In this document: positions 8,085-16,827 of the stretch, piece by piece
Position numbering within the stretch: position 1 is the stretch's first letter
Layout: every line of letters starts with the position of its first letter
DNA from: Acidobacteriota bacterium
Lineage (GTDB): Bacteria > Acidobacteriota > Thermoanaerobaculia > UBA5066
NCBI GenBank assembly: GCA_029781975.1
Contig: JAKOVQ010000015.1
Location: 62,001-126,000, forward strand
Direction: 5' to 3'
Length of the DNA: 64,000 nt
The notes under the pieces: generated by a model
What the model saw: the letters and a program-made list of their open reading frames with translations, nothing else
Databases searched by the model: none
What the model was told of the DNA's origin: nothing
Position numbers and translations under genes: made by a program

Positions 8085-8570
8085 TCAGCCCGCCGGAGGA
8101 GAGGCGAGCGCGCGGCGGAGCCTCTCCACCCGCGCCCGGTTGACGCCGAGGTCCCAGGTCCCGACGCGCGAGGCGGACCTCACGTGGACGACCCCCGCGC
8201 CCCGGTCGACCCTCAGCTCGAGGTCGTCGACGAAGCCGAGGAAGCGCGAGCGGCACTCCGCGCGCAGGTAGCCCGGCTCGTCCACGACGACCCGGGTGCG
8301 CGGGAGCGCCTCGAGGGCCGCCTTCAGGCGGCGCCGGACCTCGTCCGCCGGACCGGCCAGGCGGATCGGCTCGACGAAGGCCCGCGAGGCCGGGTCCTCG
8401 GAGCAGACGCAGTTCGGGGTCGAGGGGCAGGGGGCGAGGCGACCGGACGGCATGCCGAGGTCCTCCGGGGCGGGCGTGTGAGCAGCCCGGATGCGGACGA
8501 TGAGGAACGAGGCCGAGAGGGCGGCTGCGACGGCGACGACGAGGGAGGCGACCCGACGGGGCCGCTTCAC
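8085..8570 (-). CDS. DUF1499 family protein
   Basis: The 161-residue protein has an N-terminal membrane anchor or signal (VASLVVAVAAALSASFLIV, about residues 7-25) and the DUF1499 hallmarks. These are CPSTPNCVCSED (the family has CPxxPNCVSS), a central RCRSRFLGFVDDLELRV-type strand block, and the C-terminal signature RSASRVGTWDLGVNRARVE. The biochemical role of DUF1499 is not established. The GTG start at 8570 overlaps the stop of the preceding secreted-protein gene (GTGA), so it is the last gene of that minus-strand group. Confidence 0.85.
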   Translation of the reverse strand: MKRPRRVASLVVAVAAALSASFLIVRIRAAHTPAPEDLGMPSGRLAPCPSTPNCVCSEDPASRAFVEPIRLAGPADEVRRRLKAALEALPRTRVVVDEPGYLRAECRSRFLGFVDDLELRVDRGAGVVHVRSASRVGTWDLGVNRARVERLRRALASPPAG

Positions 8571-10141
8571 CGGCCCGTGACGGCGGCCTCGAAGGCCTCC
8601 GAGAGGAAGCCGTCGCGGGTGAGCCCGGCGACCCGGTAGCGGTACGACGTCCCCGGGCGCGCGTCGCGGTCCAGCAGCCGGTAGCCGAAGCCCCCCGGCT
8701 GGGCGTCCGTGGTGGGGACGAGCTCCCGGCCGTCGAGGCGGAGCTCCCCGTCCTCGTCCTCGACGAACCGGGTGACGACCCAGGCGAGGAGGTCACGGTG
8801 CGCCACGGTCCTCCAGGTCAGCTCCACGGCGCCGTCGGCGAACGACGCGCTCGAGGAGGCGAGCTTCAGGGGGTAGTCCGGGACGCGGCGCAGGCGGACG
8901 AAGACCCCCGACCGGGCGTCGCCGTCGACCACGACGAGCGAGAGGCCCCGCGTCCCGGAGAGGGGGACCAGCTGGGACCCGCCCCTGCGAAGGGGGACGG
9001 CGTCGTGCTCGCCTCCGGGCCCGCGATAGACGACGAGCGCCCTCCCGGCGCCGAACGGACCCGACTCGGGGAGCGCGATCTCGAGGCCGGCCCTCTCGTC
9101 GATCCCGTCGAAGCTCAGCCGCTGCCAGCCGAGCGGCGGCGGCGCCGGCAGCTCGAAGTCCCCCGGGGCGAAGGCGACCGTCGACGGGACCTCCCCGCCG
9201 GGCGAGGCGGCCGCCGCGCCGAGCGCTTTCACGAGGAGGTCCGCCATCAGCTCGGGGAGGCCTCCCGGCGCTGCCCTGGCCGCCAGCCCGCGGAGGAAGC
9301 TCTCCGAGTCGTCCCCCCGGGCCGCCCCGGCCTCGATCCAGGCGGCGCGCAGCGCGTCGTCCGGAGAGGGGAGCCGGCGCGCCAGCTCGGCCACGATCAC
9401 CGCGGCGGCCCCCGGGCTGGCGAGGGTCCCCTTCGCGGCGAGGAACGGGGACGGGAAGACGGCCGGGTCGGGGACCAGGCCGAGGAGCCGCCGCGCGAGC
9501 CAGTCCGCGGTCCCCTCGACGAGCCAGCCCGCCTCGTCGGGAGCCGCCTGCCTGAGGACGAGGACGGCGACCTGCCGGACCGCGTCGAACGCGACGGCCG
9601 CCGGGGCGCGATCGGTGACGTCGACGGCGACGACGGGGCGCGCGAGCCGACCGGACACGCGCCCGTCCCAGCCGGCGACGGCGCCGACGGGAGAGCCGTG
9701 TCGGACCGCCAGGACCGTGAGCGGTTCGTCCGACGATCCGGGCGTGTCCCAGCCCAGGGACTCGAGGAGCGCCGCGGCCCCTTCGAGAGCGGCCGCGAGA
9801 GCCTCCTCGGTCTCCTCGGGGACCGATCCCTCCCACGAGAGCCGGATGGCGCCGCCATGGAGCGCCCGGTGCGCGGCGACCTGCGTGTACGGGGAGCGGA
9901 GGAGATCCGCGCGGCGTCGGGCGGCCTCTCGGTCGGAGAGCTCCCCGGTCGAGGACGCGGCCGCCCCGGGGTGGTCCGCGGCCCGCGCCGGGAGGGCGCC
10001 GATCCCGGCGAACGCCCACGCGGCTACGGCCGCCCTGGCCGCCCTGGCCGCCCAGGCCGCGAAGGCCGCGGGACGGAGCGCGGAGGGGCGGCGAGCGACG
10101 GCCGGGGCCCGGCGTCGGAGGGAGGCGCGGACGGGGCTCAG
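8567..10141 (-). CDS. Uncharacterised secreted protein, degenerate gluzincin-peptidase-like; probable CTG start
   Basis: The frame contains no ATG, GTG or TTG anywhere near its N-terminus. The only start matching the operon pattern is CTG at 10141, which overlaps the PPM phosphatase stop as CTGA. From there the product (524 residues) begins with a basic n-region and a hydrophobic Ala-rich stretch ending in ALPARA-AD, a convincing signal peptide. The middle part has GWLVEGTADWLARR, the downstream helix seen in gluzincin (peptidase MA) metalloproteases. However, the place of the upstream HExxH reads VRQVAVLVLR, so the zinc site appears lost. The C-terminal about 110 residues resemble a fibronectin III-like module (TSYRYRVAGLTRDGFLSEAF). 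The function is unknown and the start codon is inferred. Confidence 0.6.
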   Translation of the reverse strand: MSPVRASLRRRAPAVARRPSALRPAAFAAWAARAARAAVAAWAFAGIGALPARAADHPGAAASSTGELSDREAARRRADLLRSPYTQVAAHRALHGGAIRLSWEGSVPEETEEALAAALEGAAALLESLGWDTPGSSDEPLTVLAVRHGSPVGAVAGWDGRVSGRLARPVVAVDVTDRAPAAVAFDAVRQVAVLVLRQAAPDEAGWLVEGTADWLARRLLGLVPDPAVFPSPFLAAKGTLASPGAAAVIVAELARRLPSPDDALRAAWIEAGAARGDDSESFLRGLAARAAPGGLPELMADLLVKALGAAAASPGGEVPSTVAFAPGDFELPAPPPLGWQRLSFDGIDERAGLEIALPESGPFGAGRALVVYRGPGGEHDAVPLRRGGSQLVPLSGTRGLSLVVVDGDARSGVFVRLRRVPDYPLKLASSSASFADGAVELTWRTVAHRDLLAWVVTRFVEDEDGELRLDGRELVPTTDAQPGGFGYRLLDRDARPGTSYRYRVAGLTRDGFLSEAFEAAVTGR

Positions 10142-11256
10142 GGCTTTTCCGGCTCCCGCGGCTCGGGCGCGGCGTCTCCGGGCGGAGCGTCGCCGGCGGG
10201 AGGGGCGGGGGGCTCGGACGGATGGAGGGACTGGCCCTCCTTTGGCTTCGCCTCGCCCTGGCCGGCGGCGTCGACAGTGCCGATTCCACCGACTCCACCG
10301 ACTCCACCGACTCCACCGGCTCCACCACCTCCGCTCTCCCCACCGTCGAGGGGAGCCGACGGGCCTTCGCTCGACGTCGTGGGCACGGTGCTGTCGACGT
10401 CGACCGGCCGCAGGGAGACCGCGGTCTGAATGCTGGAGGTGCGCTGCTCGGCAGCGGGCTTCGGCGGGGGGGCCGCAGGGGGCTGGTCGCCGCCCACCTC
10501 GACCATGATGGCCGTGATGTTGTCGACGCCGCCCGCCTCGTTCGCGAGGGTGATGAGGGTCGTGACGATCACCTCGAGCGGCTTGTCCGATCGGAGGAGG
10601 TCGGCGATCACCTCGTCGGCCACCATGCCGGTCAGGCCGTCGGAGCAGAGGAGGAACCGGTCGCCCCGCCCCGTCGGGATCTCCATCAGGTCGACGGCCA
10701 CGTGCGCGCCGCCGCCGAGCGCGCGGGTCACGACGTTCTTGAGGGGGTGGGTCTTCGCCTCCTCCTCGCTCAGGATGCCGGCGTTCACCTGCTCCTGGAC
10801 CCAGGAGTGGTCGTCGGTGAGCCGCCGCAGCTCCCCGCCCCGCAGGAGGTAGGCCCGGCTGTCCCCGACGTGGACGAGTGTCGCCCGCTGCTCGTCGAAC
10901 AGCGCGGCCACGACGGTCGTCCCCATCCCCTTCAGCTCGGGCCGGTTGACCACCGCCCGCATCACCTTCTCGTTGGCGCGCTCGACCGCCGTCGAGAGCC
11001 TGTTCCCCTCGACCGAGTAGCGGTTGTTGTAGCCGAAGGGCCACGTGTTGTCGTGATCGTCCTCGGTCCCGGAGATGAACTCCTGGATCGACTCGACGGT
11101 CAGGCGCGAGGCGACCTCGCCGGCCACGTGCCCGCCCATGCCGTCGGCGACGACGAAGAGCCCGCGCTCGACGTCGAGGAGGTACGCGTCTTCATTGTGC
11201 TTGCGCTTGCGGCCGACGTCCGTCAGGCCGAATGCGGTGAGAGCCACGCCTCGCAT
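10138..11256 (-). CDS. PPM/PP2C-family serine/threonine protein phosphatase
   Basis: A metal-dependent phosphatase that removes phosphate from Ser/Thr, usually opposing Hanks-type kinases. The 372 residues start at the ATG that overlaps the upstream stop (TAATG). The metal-binding motifs are present in order: DVGRKRKHNEDA (13-24), VVADGMGGH (35-43, Asp38 and Gly39 ligands), HVGDSRAYLLRGG, LLCSDGLTGMV and GGVDNITAIMVE. The catalytic domain ends near residue 245. It is followed by a tail containing a Gly-Gly-Val tandem repeat and a Pro/Glu-rich end. No transmembrane helix is visible, and no kinase gene lies in the window. Confidence 0.92.
   Translation of the reverse strand: MRGVALTAFGLTDVGRKRKHNEDAYLLDVERGLFVVADGMGGHVAGEVASRLTVESIQEFISGTEDDHDNTWPFGYNNRYSVEGNRLSTAVERANEKVMRAVVNRPELKGMGTTVVAALFDEQRATLVHVGDSRAYLLRGGELRRLTDDHSWVQEQVNAGILSEEEAKTHPLKNVVTRALGGGAHVAVDLMEIPTGRGDRFLLCSDGLTGMVADEVIADLLRSDKPLEVIVTTLITLANEAGGVDNITAIMVEVGGDQPPAAPPPKPAAEQRTSSIQTAVSLRPVDVDSTVPTTSSEGPSAPLDGGESGGGGAGGVGGVGGVGGIGTVDAAGQGEAKPKEGQSLHPSEPPAPPAGDAPPGDAAPEPREPEKP
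10276..10330 (-). repeat. 9-bp tandem repeat coding for Gly-Gly-Val in the phosphatase tail
   Basis: The plus strand shows the 9-mer CCGACTCCA about four times with imperfect flanks. Read on the coding strand it encodes a GGVGGVGGVGG run at about residues 325-340 of the PPM phosphatase. Such a microsatellite inside a disordered linker is prone to length variation. Confidence 0.75.
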
Positions 11257-11906
11257 TATCCCTTCCGCCCGAAGAGGCTTCCAAGGAATTTCTTCTGATC
11301 GGCGCCGGGCCGGAGCTCGGCGAGCAGGCGCTCGGCCTCCGGATCGCCGGGCAGCCACTTCAGCGCCTCCTCGAGGTGGCGCTCCGCCTTCGTCCTGAGC
11401 CCGACCTGGAGGTGGAGCTTGGCGGCGTCTCGATGGAACGTCCCGTTGTGCGGGTCGAGCTGCAGGGCGGCCTCGATCGCCTCGAGGCCCCGGCGCGCCT
11501 TGCCCGGCACCTTCAGGCTCGACAGCGCGAGGTAGTGCCACGCCTTCGAGTCCTTGGTCCAGTGGTGGACGGCCATCTCGAAGTTGCGGAAGGCTTCCGG
11601 GAAGTCGGCCTCCCGGTACGCCTTGACCCCCTTGGCGACGTGGACGCGGGCGACGGCCTGCGGGTCGAACGCCGCGGCCTCCTTCCCCTTGTCCAGGTCG
11701 AAGTCGTGGGCCCTCCTCCGCTGCGGGTTCGTCAGGACGTTGACCGCCTCGGTCAGCACCTGGAACCGCGCCTCGGCCTCGGCCTTCTTCGCCGGGTCGG
11801 TGAACCTGTCGGGATGGCACTCGCGCGCCAGGACGCGGAACCTCTCGCGCACCGCCGCATCCGGCGCGTCGCGATCCACCCCGAGGACCTCGTAGTAGTT
11901 GGTCAC
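11256..11906 (-). CDS. J-domain protein with C-terminal TPR-like repeats
   Basis: The N-terminal J domain (about 1-65) starts YYEVLGVDRDAP and has the HPD motif at residues 31-33, required to stimulate DnaK/Hsp70 ATPase. The DnaJ Gly/Phe, zinc and C-terminal substrate domains are absent. Residues about 85-205 instead form TPR-like helix pairs (VAKGVKAYREADFPEAFRNF, AIEAALQLDPHNGTFHRDAA). This places it among specialised J-proteins that recruit Hsp70 to particular clients. The start is GTG at 11906. The stop TAA overlaps the ATG of the phosphatase gene by one base, so the two are coupled. Confidence 0.85.
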   Translation of the reverse strand: MTNYYEVLGVDRDAPDAAVRERFRVLARECHPDRFTDPAKKAEAEARFQVLTEAVNVLTNPQRRRAHDFDLDKGKEAAAFDPQAVARVHVAKGVKAYREADFPEAFRNFEMAVHHWTKDSKAWHYLALSSLKVPGKARRGLEAIEAALQLDPHNGTFHRDAAKLHLQVGLRTKAERHLEEALKWLPGDPEAERLLAELRPGADQKKFLGSLFGRKG

Positions 11907-11965
11907 GGTCTCCCGACTCCCATCACGGCTTCGCGGCCCTCGCCTGATCCACGCAGAATGGCAGG

Positions 11966-11995
11966 ATTCTCACACACGCCCGAACGGGAGTTCAA
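11966..11995 (-). promoter_or_regulatory. Predicted promoter for the J-protein/phosphatase group
   Basis: On the minus strand TTGAAC (11995-11990), an 18-bp spacer and GAGAAT (11971-11966) lie in the 126-bp gap upstream of the J-domain gene. Transcription would start about 55 nt before the GTG. Confidence 0.5.
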
Positions 11996-12032
11996 GGCGA
12001 CGGCGACGGGGCCGCTGCCGAAGGGCACCCGG

Positions 12033-13097
12033 TCAGGACATCTGCCGGCGGGCGACGATGCGCCGGGCGGTCACCCGGATGGCCTCCGGGACGTTGCGGT
12101 CCGAGGCCAGGGCCGCCTGCTCCCGCGGGCCGAGGCGCGGGATCAGAGGGAGGGTGACGTCGATCGGCGACCTCGGGTTCCTCACCAGAGCGGCGACGAT
12201 CGAGTACTTCTTGAGGAACTGGCGGCGCTGGGCGATCGCCCGCAGGACGTCCTCCGAGACGCTCTTCATGTTCGCGATCGCCTCCGCGTCCGCCTCGTTC
12301 GTCTTCGGCGACTTCAGGACGGCCGTGGCCACGAGCCGGTTCGTGTCGCGGATCAGGAAGAGACGCTCCTCCCGGTTGCCGCGGAAGGCGATCCGGATCC
12401 GCTGCGAGACGCTCAGGGTGGCCAGCCTCGCGAACAGCGACTTCCCCTCGTCGTCCTCCGCCTGGGCGTCCGCGGCAGCCGCGATCTCGGCGGGGGTCGG
12501 CGCGGCCGTCGCCTGGGTCCCGGACCCGTCCGCCGATGGGGCCTGCTCCTCGGCCTCGACCGCCTCCTCGAGCCCGTCGAGGGCCTCCCGCTCCTTCTTG
12601 AGGAAGAACTCCTCGAGGAACTCGTCCGCCCGGCGCCGGATGTCGGACGACATCTCCGGGTTCTCGAAGAGCCGCTCCACGATCCCGGGGGAGGCGAGGA
12701 GCCGGGCCTGGTTCGTGACCAGGACGTCCTGGAGGTCGGGCGGGATCCAGCCCGCGAGCCACTCGAGGGTGGAGTCCGGCACCACCCGGCTCTGGATGAC
12801 CGCCTCGAGGACCCGGGACTCCTTCGTCCGGCGGGCCACGACGTCCACCTGCTCGGCGCGGACGCCGTCCGAGCGGACGGCGGCGAGGAGCGTGTCGGTG
12901 TCGAAGGTCGCGAACGTCTCCTCGCAGAGAGCGCTCAGCTCCGGGTCCTTCGCCGCCAGGATCGAGCCGACCGCGCGGACGAGCTCCGCGGGAGGGAGAG
13001 GGACGAATCCCCGCGCCGCGAACTCGAGGATCCGCCGCGGCGCCTGGCCCGACTCGATCGAGGCGAGGAGCTCCTGCTCGGGGGGAGCGGACGACAT
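12033..13097 (-). CDS. Uncharacterised helical-repeat protein
   Basis: The 354-residue, mostly alpha-helical protein has no signal peptide or membrane helix. It alternates short amphipathic helices in an ARM/HEAT-like fashion (VVARRTKESRVLEAVIQSRV, LASPGIVERLFENPEMSSDI). The acidic/Ala-rich linker at about 175-215 separates an N-terminal half from a C-terminal block that begins LSVSQRIRIAFRGNREERLF and LIRDTNRLVATAVLKSPKT. The latter resembles a conserved uncharacterised segment I associate with deltaproteobacterial and acidobacterial proteins; this is from memory and unverified. No function can be assigned. It lies 18 nt after rodZ in the same direction. Confidence 0.65.
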   Translation of the reverse strand: MSSAPPEQELLASIESGQAPRRILEFAARGFVPLPPAELVRAVGSILAAKDPELSALCEETFATFDTDTLLAAVRSDGVRAEQVDVVARRTKESRVLEAVIQSRVVPDSTLEWLAGWIPPDLQDVLVTNQARLLASPGIVERLFENPEMSSDIRRRADEFLEEFFLKKEREALDGLEEAVEAEEQAPSADGSGTQATAAPTPAEIAAAADAQAEDDEGKSLFARLATLSVSQRIRIAFRGNREERLFLIRDTNRLVATAVLKSPKTNEADAEAIANMKSVSEDVLRAIAQRRQFLKKYSIVAALVRNPRSPIDVTLPLIPRLGPREQAALASDRNVPEAIRVTARRIVARRQMS

Positions 13098-13115
13098 GCG
13101 GAGTCCCCGGGCCGG

Positions 13116-13982
13116 TCAGCCGCCCTGCGGCTGGCCGAGGAGAGACCCGTCGACGACGACGTCGCGGACCACCTCGCCCGGGCTCCCCAGGCTCCGGATC
13201 TGCGTTCCGTCGAGCTTCACCACGACGCCTCCGGCGTTCCCGAGCGTCAGGACGAACCGCTGGGCGCCCGAGAACTCGCGGACCGTCCCCGCCCGACCGA
13301 GCTCCGCGGCGGCCACCTTGCCGTCGATGCTGACCTCGATCCAGCAGTCTTCCTGGAACGTCAGCGTCAGCGTCCGCCCCGCGCCCGACGGAGCGGGGCG
13401 GCTCGCGGCGGGCGCCACCGACGCGGGAGAGGGAGACAGCGACGAGCCGGGCGGGAGCGCCACCGACGCCTCGGCGATCGTCGGGGGGAGGGAGAGGGCG
13501 GCGGGGCCGCTGGCCGGGTCGGGCGTCGCCATCGCCGCGCGCCGGAGCGTGGCGGGCTTCTCCCCGCCGCGCGCCTTGACGATGGCGAAGACGCCGGCCG
13601 CGCTCGCCAGGACGACCGCGATCCCGACGCCGAGCGCGGTGGTGTCGAGGGCGGTCCTCCTGCGGGGACGGGAGAGCCGGACCGGGCCCGCGACCGCGAC
13701 CGTGGAGCTCTTTCCCGCCTGCTCCTGGCTCCATTCCTCCCAGACGTGGGAGAAGGCCGCGGCAGAGAGCTCCGGGTCGAGCCCGAGGTGCTTGGCGATC
13801 GCGCGGACGAACCCGCGGCTGAAGACGCGCGCGGGGAGGAGCTCGAAGCGCCCTCCTTCGAGGGCTTCGATCTGGCGGACGGAGACCTTGGTGACCTCCG
13901 CCAGCTGCTCCCTGCTCACCTCGCGGAGCTCACGCTCGCGACGCAGCTCTTCACCGAATTCCTGGGGCGTTTCCGCGGACAC
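13116..13982 (-). CDS. rodZ: RodZ-like cytoskeletal/cell-shape protein (HTH + TM + DUF4115)
   Basis: RodZ links MreB to the membrane in rod-shape control. The 288 residues start at GTG 13982, chosen because GAGGAGG lies 3-4 nt upstream and the HTH follows at once. The order is: Cro/Xre-type helix-turn-helix (about 5-75, FGEELRRERELREVSREQL and RVFSRGFVRAIAKHLGLDP), a basic stretch, one membrane helix (about 122-143, TTALGVGIAVVLASAAGVFAIV), a Pro/Ala/Ser linker, and the periplasmic DUF4115 domain (about 200-285, EDCWIEVSIDGK and RFVLTLGNAGGVVV). This is the full RodZ architecture. No mreB is in the window. Confidence 0.88.
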   Translation of the reverse strand: MSAETPQEFGEELRRERELREVSREQLAEVTKVSVRQIEALEGGRFELLPARVFSRGFVRAIAKHLGLDPELSAAAFSHVWEEWSQEQAGKSSTVAVAGPVRLSRPRRRTALDTTALGVGIAVVLASAAGVFAIVKARGGEKPATLRRAAMATPDPASGPAALSLPPTIAEASVALPPGSSLSPSPASVAPAASRPAPSGAGRTLTLTFQEDCWIEVSIDGKVAAAELGRAGTVREFSGAQRFVLTLGNAGGVVVKLDGTQIRSLGSPGEVVRDVVVDGSLLGQPQGG

Positions 13983-14028
13983 GACCCTCCTCGGACGCAA
14001 GAAGGGTACCGGCCCGGGGACCGAGGTG

Positions 14029-14790
14029 TCAATCAGGTGGCGAGGACTCTCGGAGCAGCCTCGCGGCGCAGGCGGCCAGGAGAGGGTCGGCACCCGGCGT
14101 CTCGACGAGCCGGGCCCATTCCTGGCGGCTCGCCCCGGACAGGAGGGCGAGCGCGACGGGCCGCGGCGTTCGCGACGAGGAGAGGAGCGCCGCCCGGATC
14201 CCGGGCCGGTCGACCCACCTCTCCGCCTCGGCGAGGAGCGCGAGGAGCGAGGGATCGGGGCTCCTGACGAGGACCCAGGCGGTGAGGTCCTCCGGGAGGA
14301 GCCGCGGGTTCTCGAGGAGGGCCGCGAAGACCTCCGGCCCCCCCGTGTCGAGCAGCGCGGGGAAGAGCTCGCGGTCCGCGAGGCGGGCGAGGGCGATCCG
14401 CTCCCCGAGGGCGAGCCGGGGGAGCTTCTCGAGGATCCGCCGGTTCGCGGCGCTCCGCACGGCAGCCGGCGTCCGCGCGTGCCGGCCGACGTCGGCGAGG
14501 TCCCGCCAGGTCAGCTCCTCGAGGCAGTGGACGGCCTCCGTGCGGGGGGTCCGCGGGTGGAGCGCGAGCGCCTTGCGGACGGCCCGCGCCGACACCAGCC
14601 GGCGCTGGGCCAGGATCGCCGAGAGGACCCCTTCGCCGGCGAACGGGTGCCTCAGGCACTGGAGGGCGTCCCGCTCCGAGAGGCGCTCCGCGCTCTCCTC
14701 CACCAGCGCGAGGAGGGCCGGACCGTCGGCGCGCGCGATCCGCGCCGACAGCGGCTCCGCGCCGGCGCGCGCCTGCGGGCCCCGCTCCAC
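14029..14790 (-). CDS. Uncharacterised helical-repeat (ARM/leucine-rich-variant-like) protein
   Basis: The 253-residue, Ala/Leu/Arg-rich protein lacks a signal peptide or membrane helix. It consists of repeated two-helix units with the recurring phrase (H/N)PR(T/L)P followed by a helix and a DL turn, for example LALHPRTPRTEAVHCLEEL, LLENPRLLPEDLTAWVLV and LLSSSRTPRPVALALLSG. It looks related in style to the 354-residue protein two genes downstream. The function is unknown. The GTG start has GATAAT 6 nt upstream, suggesting its own leaderless promoter immediately behind trpA. It ends 46 nt before the rodZ start. Confidence 0.6.
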   Translation of the reverse strand: MERGPQARAGAEPLSARIARADGPALLALVEESAERLSERDALQCLRHPFAGEGVLSAILAQRRLVSARAVRKALALHPRTPRTEAVHCLEELTWRDLADVGRHARTPAAVRSAANRRILEKLPRLALGERIALARLADRELFPALLDTGGPEVFAALLENPRLLPEDLTAWVLVRSPDPSLLALLAEAERWVDRPGIRAALLSSSRTPRPVALALLSGASRQEWARLVETPGADPLLAACAARLLRESSPPD

Positions 14791-14796
14791 GGGGCG

Positions 14797-14802
14797 ATTA
14801 TC
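14797..14802 (-). promoter_or_regulatory. -10-like hexamer (GATAAT) behind trpA
   Basis: On the minus strand GATAAT ends 6 nt before the GTG at 14790 and overlaps the trpA TAA stop. This would give the downstream helical-repeat/rodZ genes a start independent of the his-trp supraoperon. Confidence 0.45.
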
Positions 14803-15607
14803 CGCGGGTCGCCGCGGCGAGGCTCGAGACGAGGCGCGCCGCCGCGGGGACCGGGTCGCGCCCGGCGGCGACGGCCTCCTCCATCGTCCGGACGATCGCG
14901 CTCCCGACGACGACCCCGTCCGCCTCGCGGGAGACCGCGCGGACCTGCTCCGGGCTCGAGATGCCGAACCCGACCGCGAGCGGCGTCCTGCCGATCCCCG
15001 CCCGAACCCGGGCGACGAGGTCGGGGAGGCCCTCGGGGAGGTCGTTCCGCGCCCCGGTGACCCCCGGGCGGGAGACGAGGTAGACGAAGCCGGAGGAGAG
15101 CCGCGCGGCCCGGCGGATCCGCGCCGGGGTGGAGCTCGGGGCGAGGAGGAAGACCGGGTCGAGCCCGGACGAGACGAACGTCGCGGCCGCCGCCTCCCCT
15201 TCCTCCGGGGGAAGGTCCGTCACGAGGACCCCGTCGATCCCCGCCTCCGCCGCGCGCCGGGCGAACGCCGCCACGCCGAACGCGAGGATCGGGTTCGCGT
15301 AGCTGAAGGCGACGAGGGGGACCGAGAGCCCTTCGCCGCGCGCCGCCGCCGCCGCGTCGAGGACCTTCGCGAGGGTCGCTCCGGCCCCCAGGGCGCGCTG
15401 GCTCGCGCGCTGGATGACCGGGCCGTCGGCGATCGGGTCGCTGAAGGGGATCCCCAGCTCGATCACGTCGGCTCCGGCGGCCTGGAGGGCGGGGAGGAGC
15501 CGACCCGTGACCGCGAGCGAAGGGTCGCCCGCCTCCACGAAGGCCACGAGGGCCGCGCGCCCTTCCGCGCGCGCCCTCCCGAACGCGGCGCCGAGCCGGC
15601 CGCTCAC
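14798..15607 (-). CDS. trpA: Tryptophan synthase alpha subunit
   Basis: Cleaves indole-3-glycerol phosphate to indole and glyceraldehyde 3-phosphate; indole is channelled to TrpB. The 269 residues have family length. The catalytic Glu and Asp lie in [16 protein letters not shown] (about 46-61), and the phosphate-binding end has [11 protein letters not shown] and VVVGSAIV. The GTG start at 15607 overlaps the trpB stop (GTGA). It is the last gene of the aro-his-trp supraoperon. Confidence 0.96.
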   Translation of the reverse strand: MSGRLGAAFGRARAEGRAALVAFVEAGDPSLAVTGRLLPALQAAGADVIELGIPFSDPIADGPVIQRASQRALGAGATLAKVLDAAAAARGEGLSVPLVAFSYANPILAFGVAAFARRAAEAGIDGVLVTDLPPEEGEAAAATFVSSGLDPVFLLAPSSTPARIRRAARLSSGFVYLVSRPGVTGARNDLPEGLPDLVARVRAGIGRTPLAVGFGISSPEQVRAVSREADGVVVGSAIVRTMEEAVAAGRDPVPAAARLVSSLAAATRG

Positions 15608-16827
15608 AGCTCCACCCCCTCGCGCCGGGCCACCTGGGGGACGTCCTTGTCGCCGCGCCCCGAGAGGTTGACGACGATGACCTCGTCCGGGCGGCGGCGC
15701 GGCGCCTCGCGGACCGCCCAGGCGACGGCGTGGGCCGTCTCGAGGGCGGGGATGATCCCCTCCTTCTCGGAGAGGAGGTGGAACGCCTCGAGCGCCTCCC
15801 CGTCGGAGACCGACACGTAGCGCGTCCGCCCCAGGGCGGCGAGGTTCGCGTGCTCCGGGCCGACGGCCGGGTAGTCGAGGCCCGCCGAGACCGAGTGCGT
15901 CGGGAGGACCTGGCCGTCCTCGTCCTGCAGGAGGAGCGTCCGCGTCCCGTGGAGGACCCCGGCCCGGCCGGGACCGAAGCGCGCCGCGTGCTCCCCCGGG
16001 GCGAGAGAGCGCCCCCCCGCCTCGACCCCGACGAGCTCGACCCCGCGGAACGGGAGGAACGCGTGGAAGAGGCCGATGGCGTTCGAGCCGCCGCCGACGC
16101 AGGCGACGAGGAGGTCCGGGAGCGCCCCGTGGAGGAGCCTGCGGCTCTGCGCCAGAGCCTCCTTCCCGATGACGGCGTGGAAGTCGCGGACCATCGTCGG
16201 GAAGGGGTGCGGCCCCAGGACCGACCCGAGGACGTAGTGGGTCGTGTCGTAGGTGGCCACCCAGTCGCGCATCGCCTCGTTGATGGCGTCCTTGAGCGTC
16301 CGCGAGCCCGACGCCACCGGGACGACCTTCGTCCCGAGGAGGCGCATCCGGTAGACGTTCGGCGCCTGCCTCTCGACGTCGACCTCCCCCATGTAGACGA
16401 CGCACTCGAGCCCCAGGAGCGCCGCCGCCGTCGCGGTCGCGACCCCGTGCTGGCCTGCGCCCGTCTCCGCGACGACCCGCCTCTTCCCCATCCGTCGCGC
16501 GAGGAGGACCTGGCCGAGGGCGTTGTTGATCTTGTGGGCCCCCGTGTGGAGGAGGTCCTCGCGCTTGAGGAGGATCCGCGCCCCGCCGAGCGCCTCCGTC
16601 AGACGCCGCGCCTGGGTCAGGGGCGTCGGGCGCCCCGCGTAGGTCGTCAGGAGCCCGTCGAGCTCGCGCCGGAACGCCCCGTCGCGGCGGGCCCGCCGGT
16701 AGGCCGTCTCGAGCTCGGCGAGCGGCGCCATCAGCGTCTCGGGCACGAACCGCCCCCCGTACTCTCCGAAGCGACCCGCCGCGTCCGCCCGCGGCACGTC
16801 GAAATCGCGCCTGCCGAAGTCAGCCAC
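15604..16827 (-). CDS. trpB: Tryptophan synthase beta subunit
   Basis: PLP enzyme that condenses indole with serine to form tryptophan, as an alpha2-beta2 complex with TrpA. The 407-residue product begins at GTG 16827, which lies 8 nt inside the trpCF end. The PLP lysine is in [13 protein letters not shown], the phosphate-binding glycines in [10 protein letters not shown], and GRFVPETL near the start is the usual TrpB1 N-terminal signature. This is the TrpB1 (alpha-partnered) form. Confidence 0.96.
   Translation of the reverse strand: MADFGRRDFDVPRADAAGRFGEYGGRFVPETLMAPLAELETAYRRARRDGAFRRELDGLLTTYAGRPTPLTQARRLTEALGGARILLKREDLLHTGAHKINNALGQVLLARRMGKRRVVAETGAGQHGVATATAAALLGLECVVYMGEVDVERQAPNVYRMRLLGTKVVPVASGSRTLKDAINEAMRDWVATYDTTHYVLGSVLGPHPFPTMVRDFHAVIGKEALAQSRRLLHGALPDLLVACVGGGSNAIGLFHAFLPFRGVELVGVEAGGRSLAPGEHAARFGPGRAGVLHGTRTLLLQDEDGQVLPTHSVSAGLDYPAVGPEHANLAALGRTRYVSVSDGEALEAFHLLSEKEGIIPALETAHAVAWAVREAPRRRPDEVIVVNLSGRGDKDVPQVARREGVEL

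Noticed and set aside
6337-8796. Very long open frames antisense to the GWxTD gene
   Set aside because: High GC removes stop codons from several frames. The translation is Arg/Gly-rich without domains, whereas the plus-strand frame has a signal peptide, a ribosome-binding site and the GWxTD motifs.
8567-11044. A single 825-codon minus-strand frame that would merge the secreted protein with sequence antisense-framed through the PPM phosphatase
   Set aside because: The upstream half has Arg/Gly/His-rich shadow composition, and the same bases encode a phosphatase with all metal motifs in another frame. Only the part after 10141 is a real protein.
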